This document shows, in pieces, positions 1 through 9,717 of a stretch of 64,000 nt of DNA. The stretch lies in contig NC_066517.1 of assembly GCF_024679095.1 (NCBI RefSeq), positions 20,741,040 to 20,805,039 of the forward strand, in the 5' to 3' direction. The translations under genes were made by a program, and so were the position numbers. Below the pieces are notes generated by a model. It saw nothing but the letters and a program-made list of their open reading frames with translations. It was not told the origin of the DNA and ran no database searches. The first letter of the stretch is position 1, and each line of letters opens with the position of its first letter. Source of the DNA: Eriocheir sinensis (taxonomy: Eukaryota; Arthropoda; Malacostraca; Decapoda; Varunidae).

Positions 1-434
1 GTCATCGTCATCTATTTCTTCACAGTTTTCCTCCTTCTCCTCTCCCCCCTCCTCCTCCTCCTCCTCACTCCTCTTCCTCGTTTTCGTCCTCCTTTTCCTC
101 TTTACTCTTCTTCCTCGTCATCGTCATCTATTTCTTCACAGTTTTCCTCCTTCTCCCCCTCCTCCTCTTCCTTCTTCTTCGTTTGTGTCCGACTCACCTG
201 GCGGCTAGCTACCTGAGACGCTTGTGTTCTATCCCTCTCAGTTCCTGCTACTCTGCTGTTACTTAGTTTCCTCTCATTTGTGCGTGTGGGGGAGGAGCAA
301 GAGGAGGAGGAGAAAGTGCATGGTGGTGGTGGAAGTAGTAGTAGTAGTAGTAGCAGTAGCAGTAGTAGCAACAGTAGTTAAAATAATGGTCATATAATTC
401 TTTTGGAGGAGCTTCACACAAATCCCTAAACGAG

Positions 435-436
<2 letters not shown>
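1..436. repeat. Pyrimidine-rich low-complexity DNA with 116-bp tandem duplication
   Basis: The string gtcatcgtcatctatttc occurs at 1 and again at 117, giving a period of 116 bp. Both copies run on into cacagttttcctccttctcc. The rest is CTC/TTC-rich, and 300-380 is purine-rich GGA/AGT. A very similar ttcttcctcgtcatcgtcat stretch lies at 3471-3490, just after LINE copy 1. The left edge is open, so more units may lie outside the window. No gene is seen. Confidence 0.8.
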
Positions 437-498
<62 letters not shown>

Positions 499-518
499 CA
501 CACACACACACACACACA
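437..518. repeat. (CT)n-(CA)n compound microsatellite
   Basis: A perfect (CT) tract covers 437-495 and runs into (CA)n to 518. It lies about 140 bp upstream of the predicted gene start. Confidence 0.97.
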
Positions 519-660
519 TATAATGCAGTTGCTTGTTTCAAGCAAATAATGCTGTAAACTGAGCCTTGGCAGCAGTGCGGGAAGGGTCTGCCCTTCACGG
601 GGCGCCGGCCGCCACCATCTCACTCTGTCGTAACTGCCGCCGCCTCGTTCACCGTGACTT
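519..660 (+). promoter_or_regulatory. Possible 5' flank/UTR of the 661-2121 gene
   Basis: This is complex sequence between the microsatellite and the ORF. It holds a weak TATA-like atataat near 518-524 and a perfect 7-bp stem with a 3-nt loop (TTGCTTG 529-535, CAAGCAA 539-545). GC content rises from about 560. A TGA at 655-657 in frame closes the reading frame just before the ATG at 661. Promoter function is a guess from position only. Confidence 0.25.
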
Positions 661-2121
661 ATGTCAAACATTGATAATAAAATGTACACAAAAACAGTGA
701 GCAAAGACAAAATCCGGCGCATCGTGTACGGCACCTGCGTCGTGCTGGCCGCCGACGGCGGCGCCAGCGGCGGGGCGCGGCCCCACAAGGTGACCATCAC
801 CCTCCTCCGGCGTCGAGGGTGTTGGCGAGCCCTCAGCTCGCGGAGGGTGGCCGTCTTCGCCTTCCCGGAGGCGTGCGGCCCCTTCTCCGTCCCTGCCCCG
901 CTGGACCTGGAGTACCTCTTCAGGTGCAGCGGCAAGGCAGACGCCGGAGCCATGCAGATCAAGATCTGCGTGGCGTACTACTGCCGCGGTGCCCCTCGCA
1001 AGGCCCGCGTTAGCCTGGAGGAGTTCATGGAGCCGCTGCTGGATGGAGGCCGACCTGGCAGTTTCTACCTGTATATCTACGAAGACAAGGTCGCCCTCCA
1101 GCAGGCAAGCCAACAGTTCCAGGCTCTTCCCACGGCATGGCCACTGGAACAGAAACCCGGCAAGGGAAAGAAGGCCATGTGTAACGAAGGACACACTGAC
1201 AATGACGACACCTACACTGAATGGAAGGCTTACCTGGAAAAGGTGTTTTCGATGGATGATGATGATGAAGAAAGCACCGACAATAATGACGACACCTACA
1301 GTGAATGGAAGACTTACCTGGAAAAGGTGTTCTCAGTGGAAAGTGATGAAGCAAACACCGACAACGATGATGACACCAACACTGAATGGAAGGTTCCCTC
1401 GGAAAAAGTGTTTGCGGTGGAATATAACGAACCTGACGAGGCGGTCCACGAGGTTGTGGAAGCCTCTGATATGGATGGCACTGATGCACACGAGGCGGTC
1501 CACGAGGTTGTGGAAGCCTCTGATATGGATGGCACTGATGCACACGAGGCGGTCCACGAGCTGGGGCAAGCCTGTGGTGGCACTTCCACAAAAGAGGAGG
1601 CCCCCGAGCTGCACCCCGAGCTGGGGGAAGCCTCTGCTGGCACTGCTGCAGAAGAGGAGGCCCCCGAGCTGCACCCCGAGCTGCAGGAAGCCTCTGCTGG
1701 CACTGCTGCAGAAGAGGAGGCCCCTGAGCTGCACCCCGAGCTGGGGGAAGCCTCTGCTGGCACTGCTGCAGAAGAGGAGGCCCGCAAGCTGGGGGAAGGC
1801 TGTCAGAGCGGGAACAGTGCCACAGACGAGGGAGTTTCCCGTCAAGACGAGGCCCCTTCACCAGTGCCCGACTCTGCCGCCGCCGCCACAGCTTCCCGCG
1901 CCTACCGCAGCCTCACCGTGGCTCAGAGGTTCATCGCCCGTCTCGCAGGCCCCAGTGACCGCCAGCTGGAGGACCTGCAGCGGAGCCACGGCGTCAGCAT
2001 CGTGCGGGTCAGGCGAACCCTGCACATCAAGGGCCACAGGGACGCCGTCCTGCAGTGCCACAGCCACGTGCGCGATGTGATCGCTGAGTGGCGGAGGCGC
2101 GAGGCCGCCGAGGCTCAGTAA
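661..2121 (+). CDS. Repeat-bearing protein with C-terminal KH-like segment (uncharacterised)
   Basis: An open frame of 486 codons, the only one in the window that is long, high in GC and free of microsatellite translation. An in-frame TGA at 655-657 makes the ATG at 661 the first possible start. The second Met (682) has the better context (A at -3). Residues 1-165 are a Cys/Arg-containing region with mixed hydrophobic stretches that I do not recognise. Residues 180-258 hold three 27-residue repeats with a core like DTYTEWKAYLEKVF. Residues 261-300 hold two and a half 18-residue AVHEVVEASDMDGTDAHE repeats. Residues 312-380 hold about four 20-residue repeats around EEAPELHPELGEASAG. Residues 413-478 resemble a KH fold: FIARL, then GPSD (430-433) at the GxxG loop, then a helix, GVSI, a strand, LHIKGHRDAV and a final helix. 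The second loop glycine is missing, so RNA binding may be weak or absent. The repeats make an acidic linker. No intron is evident, so this may be an intronless gene, a retrocopy or a terminal exon. Cellular role unknown. Confidence 0.6.
   Translation: MSNIDNKMYTKTVSKDKIRRIVYGTCVVLAADGGASGGARPHKVTITLLRRRGCWRALSSRRVAVFAFPEACGPFSVPAPLDLEYLFRCSGKADAGAMQIKICVAYYCRGAPRKARVSLEEFMEPLLDGGRPGSFYLYIYEDKVALQQASQQFQALPTAWPLEQKPGKGKKAMCNEGHTDNDDTYTEWKAYLEKVFSMDDDDEESTDNNDDTYSEWKTYLEKVFSVESDEANTDNDDDTNTEWKVPSEKVFAVEYNEPDEAVHEVVEASDMDGTDAHEAVHEVVEASDMDGTDAHEAVHELGQACGGTSTKEEAPELHPELGEASAGTAAEEEAPELHPELQEASAGTAAEEEAPELHPELGEASAGTAAEEEARKLGEGCQSGNSATDEGVSRQDEAPSPVPDSAAAATASRAYRSLTVAQRFIARLAGPSDRQLEDLQRSHGVSIVRVRRTLHIKGHRDAVLQCHSHVRDVIAEWRRREAAEAQ
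1198..1434 (+). repeat. 81-bp in-gene tandem repeat, three units
   Basis: Units start at 1198, 1279 and 1360, each 81 bp (27 codons) and diverged. Each encodes an Asp-rich stretch followed by EWK and EKVF. The length is a multiple of three, so copy number can change without breaking the frame. Confidence 0.85.
1441..1800 (+). repeat. 54-bp and 60-bp in-gene tandem repeats
   Basis: Two nearly identical 54-bp units start at 1441 and 1495, and a partial third starts at 1549. About four 60-bp units follow, starting at 1594, 1654, 1714 and 1774, almost identical apart from the last. Both periods are multiples of three. The near identity contrasts with the older 81-bp units upstream and points to recent expansion. 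Confidence 0.9.
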
Positions 2122-2515
2122 GCGGCCCACAGACATGCCTATGACCCGTGACGGCCTCGTCACCACCGTGTTTCCTAGCATTTCTTAGCATTTCTTATCA
2201 TTCCTCTCAATATAGATATTCTGTCGTTGTCGTCGTGTTTGTTGTTGTTGCTGCTGCTGCTGTTGTTGTTGCTGTTACACCCACCTTCCCAGCAAGATCA
2301 CAACAGATCACTCGGCTCTGTTGAGTCATCGTGATCCGGTTCCGAGTTTCGGGTCAAGGCGCTGAAAGGAGCGACTCAGACCCCGGGAACCCGGACCAGG
2401 GACGGGTCACGACAAGGGAAGAGAGGCTTTGACAGACTTGCAGCCAACAGCAAAAGTTATATCTTATATTTCTCTACGAGTTAATTAATTGCATTAACTT
2501 TGACAGCCGCAACTA
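2122..2515 (+). other. 3' flank of the gene, with (GTT/GCT)n
   Basis: About 100 bp of complex sequence follow the TAA, then an imperfect (GTT/GCT)n run at 2222-2276, then a GC-rich stretch to about 2440. I see no AATAAA close downstream (only AATATA near 2209), so the transcript end is not placed. Confidence 0.4.
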
Positions 2516-2730
2516 AGAGAGAGAGAGAGAGAGAGAGAATTAAGGAAGTATTTTTAGTCTGTGTGTCCGTTCCAACTGCATCTATTCTCCCTTGCTGTCC
2601 ATCCCTTCTTCCATCTGTCCATCCAGCCCTCCTATTCATTCGTTTCCTTTCCCCACACTCATCCCACCATTTTCCCATCTATCAATCCGTCGTTCTCTTT
2701 TTCATTGTATGTTACTTCTTCTTTTCTCAT
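2516..2730. repeat. (GA)n and pyrimidine-rich spacer before LINE copy 1
   Basis: A short (GA)n at 2516-2538 is followed by C/T-rich DNA up to the abrupt start of LINE homology near 2731. Confidence 0.7.
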
Positions 2731-3389
2731 GTCCGGGTTCATAGCGAGGAACTTTGAGTACAGGACGCCGGGAATAATGTTGTCCTTGTACAGCTCGCTG
2801 GTGGGACCCCACCTGGAACACGCCGTATAGTTCTGGTCCCCAGATTACAAGAAAGGCATCGAAATGCTCGAGAGAATACAGCGGCGCGCCACGAAAATGA
2901 TGCCATCATTGAGGACTCAGCCTTATGAAGAACGACTCAAGCAACTCAGCTCTTGACATTGGAAATTAAACGACTGAGGGGGGACCTGATCCAGGCCTTC
3001 AAATACTTGAACAAGTTCAGTCATGCCGATCATTCTAAGCTCTTCACGCCTTAAACAAACACGAGGAGGGGAAACAACGGTCAAACAATTAATGCGAAGC
3101 GATTTAGTACAGATGTCAGCAGGAGTTATTTTTCGAAGAGTCGTCCGCCACTGAAACAGCCTTCCTGCAGAAGTAGTTAGTGCGGAAACAATCCATTTCT
3201 TTAAAAACCGTAATGACCGTCACTTTGCTGCGTCAAGGGTTAACTGAACGCAACCGCGGACGTCCAAAAGCGCTTTTATCTTCCCTCAGGTCACCCAAGT
3301 GGCTGAGGAACCGATTAAATCACTAAAACAGGCAGCCTTGTAATGAGCCAACAGGCTTTCTGCTGCCTGCTCCTCCATGTTTCCATGTT
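2731..3389 (+). mobile_element. CR1/L2-like LINE, 5'-truncated, copy 1
   Basis: Homology starts at the codons for GFIARNF and covers the last part of a CR1-type ORF2: the PHLEHAV motif, LERIQRRATKM and PYEERLKQL, then a decayed C-terminal stretch ending with KNR..RHFAA. An in-frame TAG near 2829 replaces a conserved Gln or neighbour before FWSP, and further stops and shifts follow, so it is dead. A 3' UTR of about 140 bp ends in a stem-loop (3329-3369) and two CCATGTTT units (3375-3390) before (TCC)n. Family assignment rests on these motifs; L2 or a related clade is possible. Confidence 0.85.
3329..3369 (+). other. Nested 3'-terminal stem-loop of LINE copy 1
   Basis: CAGGCAGC (3329-3336) pairs perfectly with GCTGCCTG (3362-3369). 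Inside, AGCC (3346-3349) pairs with GGCT (3354-3357) around the loop AACA, with one more G-U pair possible. In CR1/L2-type LINEs a 3' hairpin is known to be recognised by the reverse transcriptase; here that role is inferred from position. Confidence 0.7.
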
Positions 3390-3615
3390 TTCCTCCTCCT
3401 CCTCCTCCTCCTCCTTTTACTCCTACACCTTCTCCTCCTCTTCCTCTTTCTCCTCTTCCTCCTTTTCACTCTTCTTCCTCGTCATCGTCATTTCCTTCAC
3501 TTCTCTTCCTTCTCCCTCTACTCTTTACTATTCTGTCTCCTCGTCATTTTCGTTTTCTTCCTCTTCCTCCTCGTGTCTTTCCTTCACTTCCATTTGCTTC
3601 TTTGAGTATGTTCTT
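3389..3615. repeat. (TCC)n and derived pyrimidine tract
   Basis: A pure (TCC)n run directly continues the LINE tail and decays into CTC/TTC-rich sequence. It includes a gtcatcgtcat segment that also occurs at the left window edge. Confidence 0.85.
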
Positions 3616-3797
3616 TAGACTTTAATTTATCCTTCCTGTCTTTCTTATATATTTTTTATATGTTAGTTTCATATATTTAAGTCTATTTGCTTATATATTC
3701 TCCTATTTCCTTCCCTTCCATTTATTATACTTCTCTCATTCTGTTTTCTATTCCTCTTATAATTATTACAGCATTTTTTTTCCCGTCTTTCTCTCTT

Positions 3798-3872
<75 letters not shown>

Positions 3873-4060
3873 CTCTCCTCTTATCCTTATCTTCCGCTTC
3901 CTCCTTCCTTCCACATCTTTTATTTCCTCTCTTCAGGCTCCGGAATTTCCCTGCCCTTGATTCTTGCCTCGCCTTATCTCATCGGGGTTTCCTCTTAACG
4001 AATATGCATTTTTGAGAGTAAGCTTCAAATAATAATGATAATAGCAATAATAATGATGAC
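3616..4060. repeat. T-rich spacer with (GT)35 microsatellite
   Basis: AT/pyrimidine-rich DNA contains a perfect (GT)n at 3802-3871. No gene is seen; open frames here only translate the repeat. Confidence 0.85.
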
Positions 4061-4370
4061 TGTTGTAAGTAGTTTTTGCTGCACTCGCCTCAGATATATA
4101 TTCTTTTTCTCTCTCTCAAAACCATTCCCTCAAATCTCTCCATCTTACCCCATTTTCCCACTCCTTTTCTCTCCCTTTTTCTCCTTCCCGTTTTCCTTTT
4201 TCTCTCTCTTCCGTGTTGTAAGTAGTTTTTGCTGCACTCACCTCAGATATATATTCTTATTTTTATCTCTCTCTCAAAACCATTCTCTCAAATCTCTCCA
4301 TCTTACCTCATTTTTCCACTCCTTTTCTCTCCCTTTTTCTCCTTCCCGTTTTCCTTTTTCTCTCTCTTCC
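4061..4370. repeat. 153-bp tandem duplication
   Basis: The block beginning ttgtaagtagtttttgctgc starts at 4063 and again at 4216, and both copies end in a long C/T tract finishing with ctctctcttccg. Identity is high, so the duplication is fairly recent. Confidence 0.9.
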
Positions 4371-4664
4371 GTTCCTTCCTCCCGGCAATCTCTCGTGCAG
4401 GAAATTCACCCCATGCTTCCCTCAGCCCGTCCCTGCCTTGCCGGAGCCGCCGATTACACAGACACCCTTGAAAGCGGGGAAGCCTATTTAGGGAGTCTTT
4501 TCCGTGCTCTGTGATATCCCGTAAGGAGCTTCTCTACTTCTTCTTACTTCTTTTTCGGTACTGATTCTTATTTGTTTACATTATACTTTTACTGTTGCTA
4601 CTATTGGTATTACAGCTGCTACTTCTACTGCTATTACTACTACTACTATTACTGCTACTACTAT

Positions 4665-4705
<41 letters not shown>

Positions 4706-4870
4706 TTGCAGCTAAGTTTCTTCCATTGTATTGTTTTTATTTTGTTCGTATTATAAATTTAGTGATACAAGAAAAGATAATTATATAAATAGGCAAAGAA
4801 TTGACTGTATATTTAGTAATTGATAGATACAGGTACTGGGACAAATATACAAACATTCATTCAGACATGT
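4371..4870. other. Complex spacer with (CTA)n
   Basis: 4371-4530 is moderately GC-rich unique-looking sequence with no recognisable gene. 4634-4706 is a (CTA)n microsatellite with a few interruptions. The rest is AT-rich. Confidence 0.6.
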
Positions 4871-4884
4871 TGATGAATGGACAA

Positions 4885-4917
<33 letters not shown>

Positions 4918-5213
4918 TGGACAAACATACACAAAATCAGACACAGACATAGGAAATAGAGAAACGGATTAACATAGAAACACCGATACCCACAAAATAT
5001 ACTCGATTTTATACAAAGAGAAATACGGAGAAACTGGTAACATTTGTATACATGTAAAGACCGAGGACCGACCACTCAGACCCTTTCGGATATTAATGTT
5101 AAGCGTCGAATCGGATTAAGTGGACTTTTGCGGCTAAATGAATAAATTGAAAATGTCTATAAAGCGGATCCTCGTGAGCAAAGTTTGAAGAGTCCAATCA
5201 TTTTCCGGGATGA

Positions 5214-5216
<3 letters not shown>
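4871..5216. repeat. (ACAG)n tetranucleotide run and AT-rich spacer
   Basis: 4879-4920 is an ACAG/ACAA run. The remainder is unique-looking DNA in which I see no gene. Confidence 0.7.
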
Positions 5217-5305
<89 letters not shown>

Positions 5306-5363
5306 CACGTGAAGGACCTAAAAAGATAAAATTGAAACTGAAAAGGCAAATGGAGGTCAACAG

Positions 5364-5404
<41 letters not shown>
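5217..5404. repeat. (GA)44 and (CA)20 microsatellites
   Basis: (GA)n covers 5217-5303. (CA)n covers 5366-5404 and is followed by ACAAAC units and a C-rich run. Confidence 0.97.
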
Positions 5405-5410
<6 letters not shown>

Positions 5411-5797
5411 AACACAAACCCTCTCCCCCTCCCCCCCACACATTTTGGCCACTTCGTTCTTTCCACCAAGTTATCATATACAGCATCTAGGAGAACGGCG
5501 GGCTGGCAGGGGAGAGCGCGAGGGACTGGCAGAGACGGAGACAGGGGAGCGGGGGAAGAGAAGGAGGCAAAGGGGGGGAAGGGAGGTTGGCATTTATGGG
5601 TGCTTGAGAGAATGGATATCTTCCCGCCATGGAGGGCAGAGATATATCAGTGCATCTGCCCAGCGCCATCAGATTGAGGGAGAATGAATGGGAAGGGGAA
5701 AAGAGAGGAGAGAGAAGAGGAGGGCAGGCCAGGAAATGTGTGTTTGAGGGAGGGAGGAGTGTGCGGGAGAGGAGGGAAATGTGTGCGGGGGATTGGG

Positions 5798-5800
<3 letters not shown>
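5405..5800. other. Purine-rich, GC-moderate spacer
   Basis: GGGA/GAG-rich sequence on the + strand. No gene, RNA or transposon is recognised. Confidence 0.5.
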
Positions 5801-5882
<82 letters not shown>

Positions 5883-6052
5883 AGCTGTGAGATAAAGGAC
5901 CGGAAAGAATTGTTTTTTTGTGTGTGTTTTTGTGGATGTTGTGTAAGTTTTGCCCTGCTGCGCTTAATGTACTGATATTAGAAGTAGTAGTAGTAGTAGT
6001 AGCAGTAGTAGTTGTTGTTGTTGTTGTTGTAATGGCTGTAGCATCAGTTGTG

Positions 6053-6122
<70 letters not shown>
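5801..6122. repeat. (GT)n, (AGT/GTT)n and (GA)n cluster
   Basis: (GT)n covers 5801-5878, (AGT)n followed by (GTT)n covers 5982-6029, and (GA)n covers 6055-6122. Confidence 0.96.
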
Positions 6123-6126
<4 letters not shown>

Positions 6127-6494
6127 ATATAGACCGAAAGTTTCCCTATCAGTATCACGGTTTATTCAGGGTTTCCCCTCCGTATGGAAAGATGTCAACT
6201 TTTCTCATTTTTTCTTATTAATCAACAAAATTTTAGACCTATCAACCCTCCAAACGAAGAGGAGAAAGAAATTTAACTTCCTATACAAAACTATCCGCCT
6301 TCCTAGAATTACTCTGAAAATAGGCTCTGAATGAGTTTATATGTGAGAGCAAAATAAATCCCATAGAACACTTAATAATTTACTGCTCAACGGAATCAAG
6401 AAAAAGGAGGAGGATGAGGAGGTCGAAGTGATGAAAGAGTGCGAGGAACGAAACAATAGAGAAGGAAGAATACAGGAATAAGACAGGAAAACGG
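6123..6494. other. Spacer
   Basis: 6123-6400 is unique-looking AT-rich sequence. After 6400 the + strand turns strongly purine-rich. No gene is seen. Confidence 0.5.
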
Positions 6495-7500
6495 ATGATT
6501 AGGTGAGGGATGAAGGGGTGGAATGAGTTAAAGAGGAAAGGTGAAATACAAGAAAAAAGAAGGAAAGAGAAAAATTAGACGGAGTGGAATGACGAATGAT
6601 TAGGGGAGGGATGAAGGAGTGGAATGAGTTTAAGAGGAAAGGTAAAATACAAGAATAAAGAAGGAAAGAGAAAAATTAGACGTTGGAGTGGAATGAAATA
6701 AAGAGAAAGCATACAAGAAAATATAAGAAAAAACACAAAGTAATGAGCGAAAGAGATAGAAGTAATGGAGCAAAGGAAGGAAGAAACTAATAAAAAAATG
6801 AAGAGTAAAATAAAATATGACAAAATAAAGATGGAGAGAATAAAAGAGATTATCCAAGAGTAGTTTGAACAAAATAATAAGGAAAGGAAAAGTGCAGCGA
6901 AAGAGGAAGAGCAAAAAAGAATGATGGAGAAAGGAAGGGAACAAAACAAGAAGAGAATGAAGAACAAAGAGAAATATGACAAAATAAGGAGGGAGGGAAG
7001 AGAAGAGGTTATCCAAGAGTAGTTTGAACAAAATAATAAGGAAAGGAAAAGTGCAGCGAAAGAGAAAGAGCAAAAAAGAATGATGGAGAATGGAAGGGCA
7101 CAAGAAGAGAATGAAGAACAAAGTAAAATATGACAAAATAAGGAGTGAGGGAATAGAAGAGGTTATCCAAGAGTAGTTTGAACAAAATAACAAGAAAAGG
7201 AAAAGTGTAGCGAAAGAGAAAGAGCGAAAGAGAATGAATTTATGGAGAAAGGAAAGGAACAAAACAAGAAGAGAATGAGGAACAAAGTGAAATATGACAA
7301 AATACAGGAGGGAGATAAAAGAAGAGGTTATCAGGAGGAGCTAGAGCAAAATAACAAGAAAAGGAAAAGTGTAGCGAAAGAGAATTAATTAGTGGAGAAA
7401 GGAAGGGAACAAGAAGAGAATGAAAAACGAAGTAGAATATGACAAAATAAGAAGGGAAAGAATAAAAGGGAGGCTATTCTGGAAGAGTTAGAAGTTATAA
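6495..7500. repeat. Decayed purine-rich tandem arrays, periods about 101 and 155-165 bp
   Basis: A 101-bp duplication starts at 6495 and 6596. Next, units beginning tatccaagagtagtttgaac recur at 6850, 7010 and 7164, with diverged relatives near 7329 and 7474. The + strand is almost all A/G. Long minus-strand open frames across it are Phe/Leu/Ser translations of this bias, not genes. Confidence 0.85.
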
Positions 7501-7941
7501 GTTAGTTAGATGTTAGAAGAAAAGAGAGAGTTAGAAAAGTTAGAGGAAAATAATAAGAAAAAAAAGGAGCTAAGCAGAGCACAAGAAAATCAAAATAAAG
7601 ATGAAAAATTGAGCGAAAAAACAAAATGCGATAAAATAAAGAGAAAAAGTAATAAAAAAGGAGCAGTAAAAGTCACCGTAACATCTCAGGTGTGGATTAA
7701 AAAGTAAATTGGCAGGTGATAGATACTCTTTCAGATACGACGCGGCAAAAGGGAGGGAGACGATTTCAAAGACGAGACATAAGGAGGGAGGGGGAAAGAA
7801 AGGGGAAGGGGGAGAGGGGGAAGGAGGGGAGGAATATAAGGAGGTGGAATCAGGCTCTCACGGGAATAGGAAGGAGACGAATATATTAAGACCAATTATT
7901 CCACTTTGCTGCATCGAAATGAGACCAGAGTCGTATAGCGT

Positions 7942-7946
<5 letters not shown>
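7501..7946. other. Purine-rich spacer
   Basis: This continues the A/G bias. 7780-7850 is G-rich. No gene is recognised. Confidence 0.5.
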
Positions 7947-8019
<73 letters not shown>

Positions 8020-8131
8020 CTGCTTTCGTATTGGTTTTTATTTTTTTCAGTTTGTGCTTCAGGAGGAACATAATTATCAAGCTCGTAATGTCTCGAATTT
8101 TATCACATTATCTCATTAAACTTCATTACAT

Positions 8132-8171
<40 letters not shown>
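7947..8171. repeat. Two (GT)n microsatellites
   Basis: (GT)n lies at 7947-8016 and 8137-8171, separated by about 120 bp of AT-rich sequence. Confidence 0.97.
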
Positions 8172-8172
<1 letters not shown>

Positions 8173-8437
8173 CTAGGAGGAAGTACCAATCCGTATGTAG
8201 GTCATCCTCTTTTTTCTAACGCTTCCTCTTTCCCTCTTCATCCATCTCCTTTTTACCTCCTCTTCCTCCTGCCTCCTCCTCCTCCTCCCTTTCATGTTTT
8301 TTTCATCCCTTTCCCTCTTCTCCTTTAGCGCCATACGTCCTAGTCTTCGGGAGCAATTTGTTAGAGGAAAAAAAAGGAAAAGGATTGATTAGTCTCCTCA
8401 CATTACACTCCTTTGATATCGTGGAGTTCAATATAGC
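8172..8437. other. Pyrimidine-rich spacer
   Basis: C/T-rich to about 8330, then mixed. Nothing is recognised. Confidence 0.5.
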
Positions 8438-9294
<857 letters not shown>

Positions 9295-9717
9295 AGGTGA
9301 AACAACAAGCCGGGAAAAGGATGTTGAGAGGAGGAGGAAGAGGAGATATTAAATGAGAGGAAAAAGAGTAGATGAAAAATATGAAAAAAAGGTAAAGAAA
9401 ATGTCGATGAGATAGAATAAGGAAGAAAAGGTGAAAGGTGAAACAACAAGCCGGGAAAAAGAATGTTGAGAGGAGGAGGAAGAGGAGATATTAAATGAGA
9501 GGAAAAAGCCTAGATAAAAAAGCTGAAAAAAGGTAAAGGAAATGTCGATGGGATAGAATAAGGAAGAAAAGGTGAAAGAGGTGAAACAAAAAGCCAGAAA
9601 AGAATGTTGAGAGGAGGAGGAGGAGATATTAAATGAGAGGAAAATGCCTTGATAAAAAAAAATAGGAAAAAAGGTAAAGGAAATGTTGATGGAATAGAAT
9701 AAAGAAGAAAAGAGAAA
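9295..9717. repeat. Three-unit tandem array, period 141-143 bp
   Basis: Units starting gtgaaacaacaagccgggaa begin at 9297 and 9438, with a third, more diverged unit at 9581. Each carries gatattaaatgagaggaaaa and a final gatagaataaggaagaaaag. Confidence 0.9.

Noticed and set aside
1025..1861. Long minus-strand frames opposite the KH-like gene
   Set aside because: They are the antisense of GC-rich in-frame tandem repeats. The + strand frame has the sensible start, stop and domain-like end.
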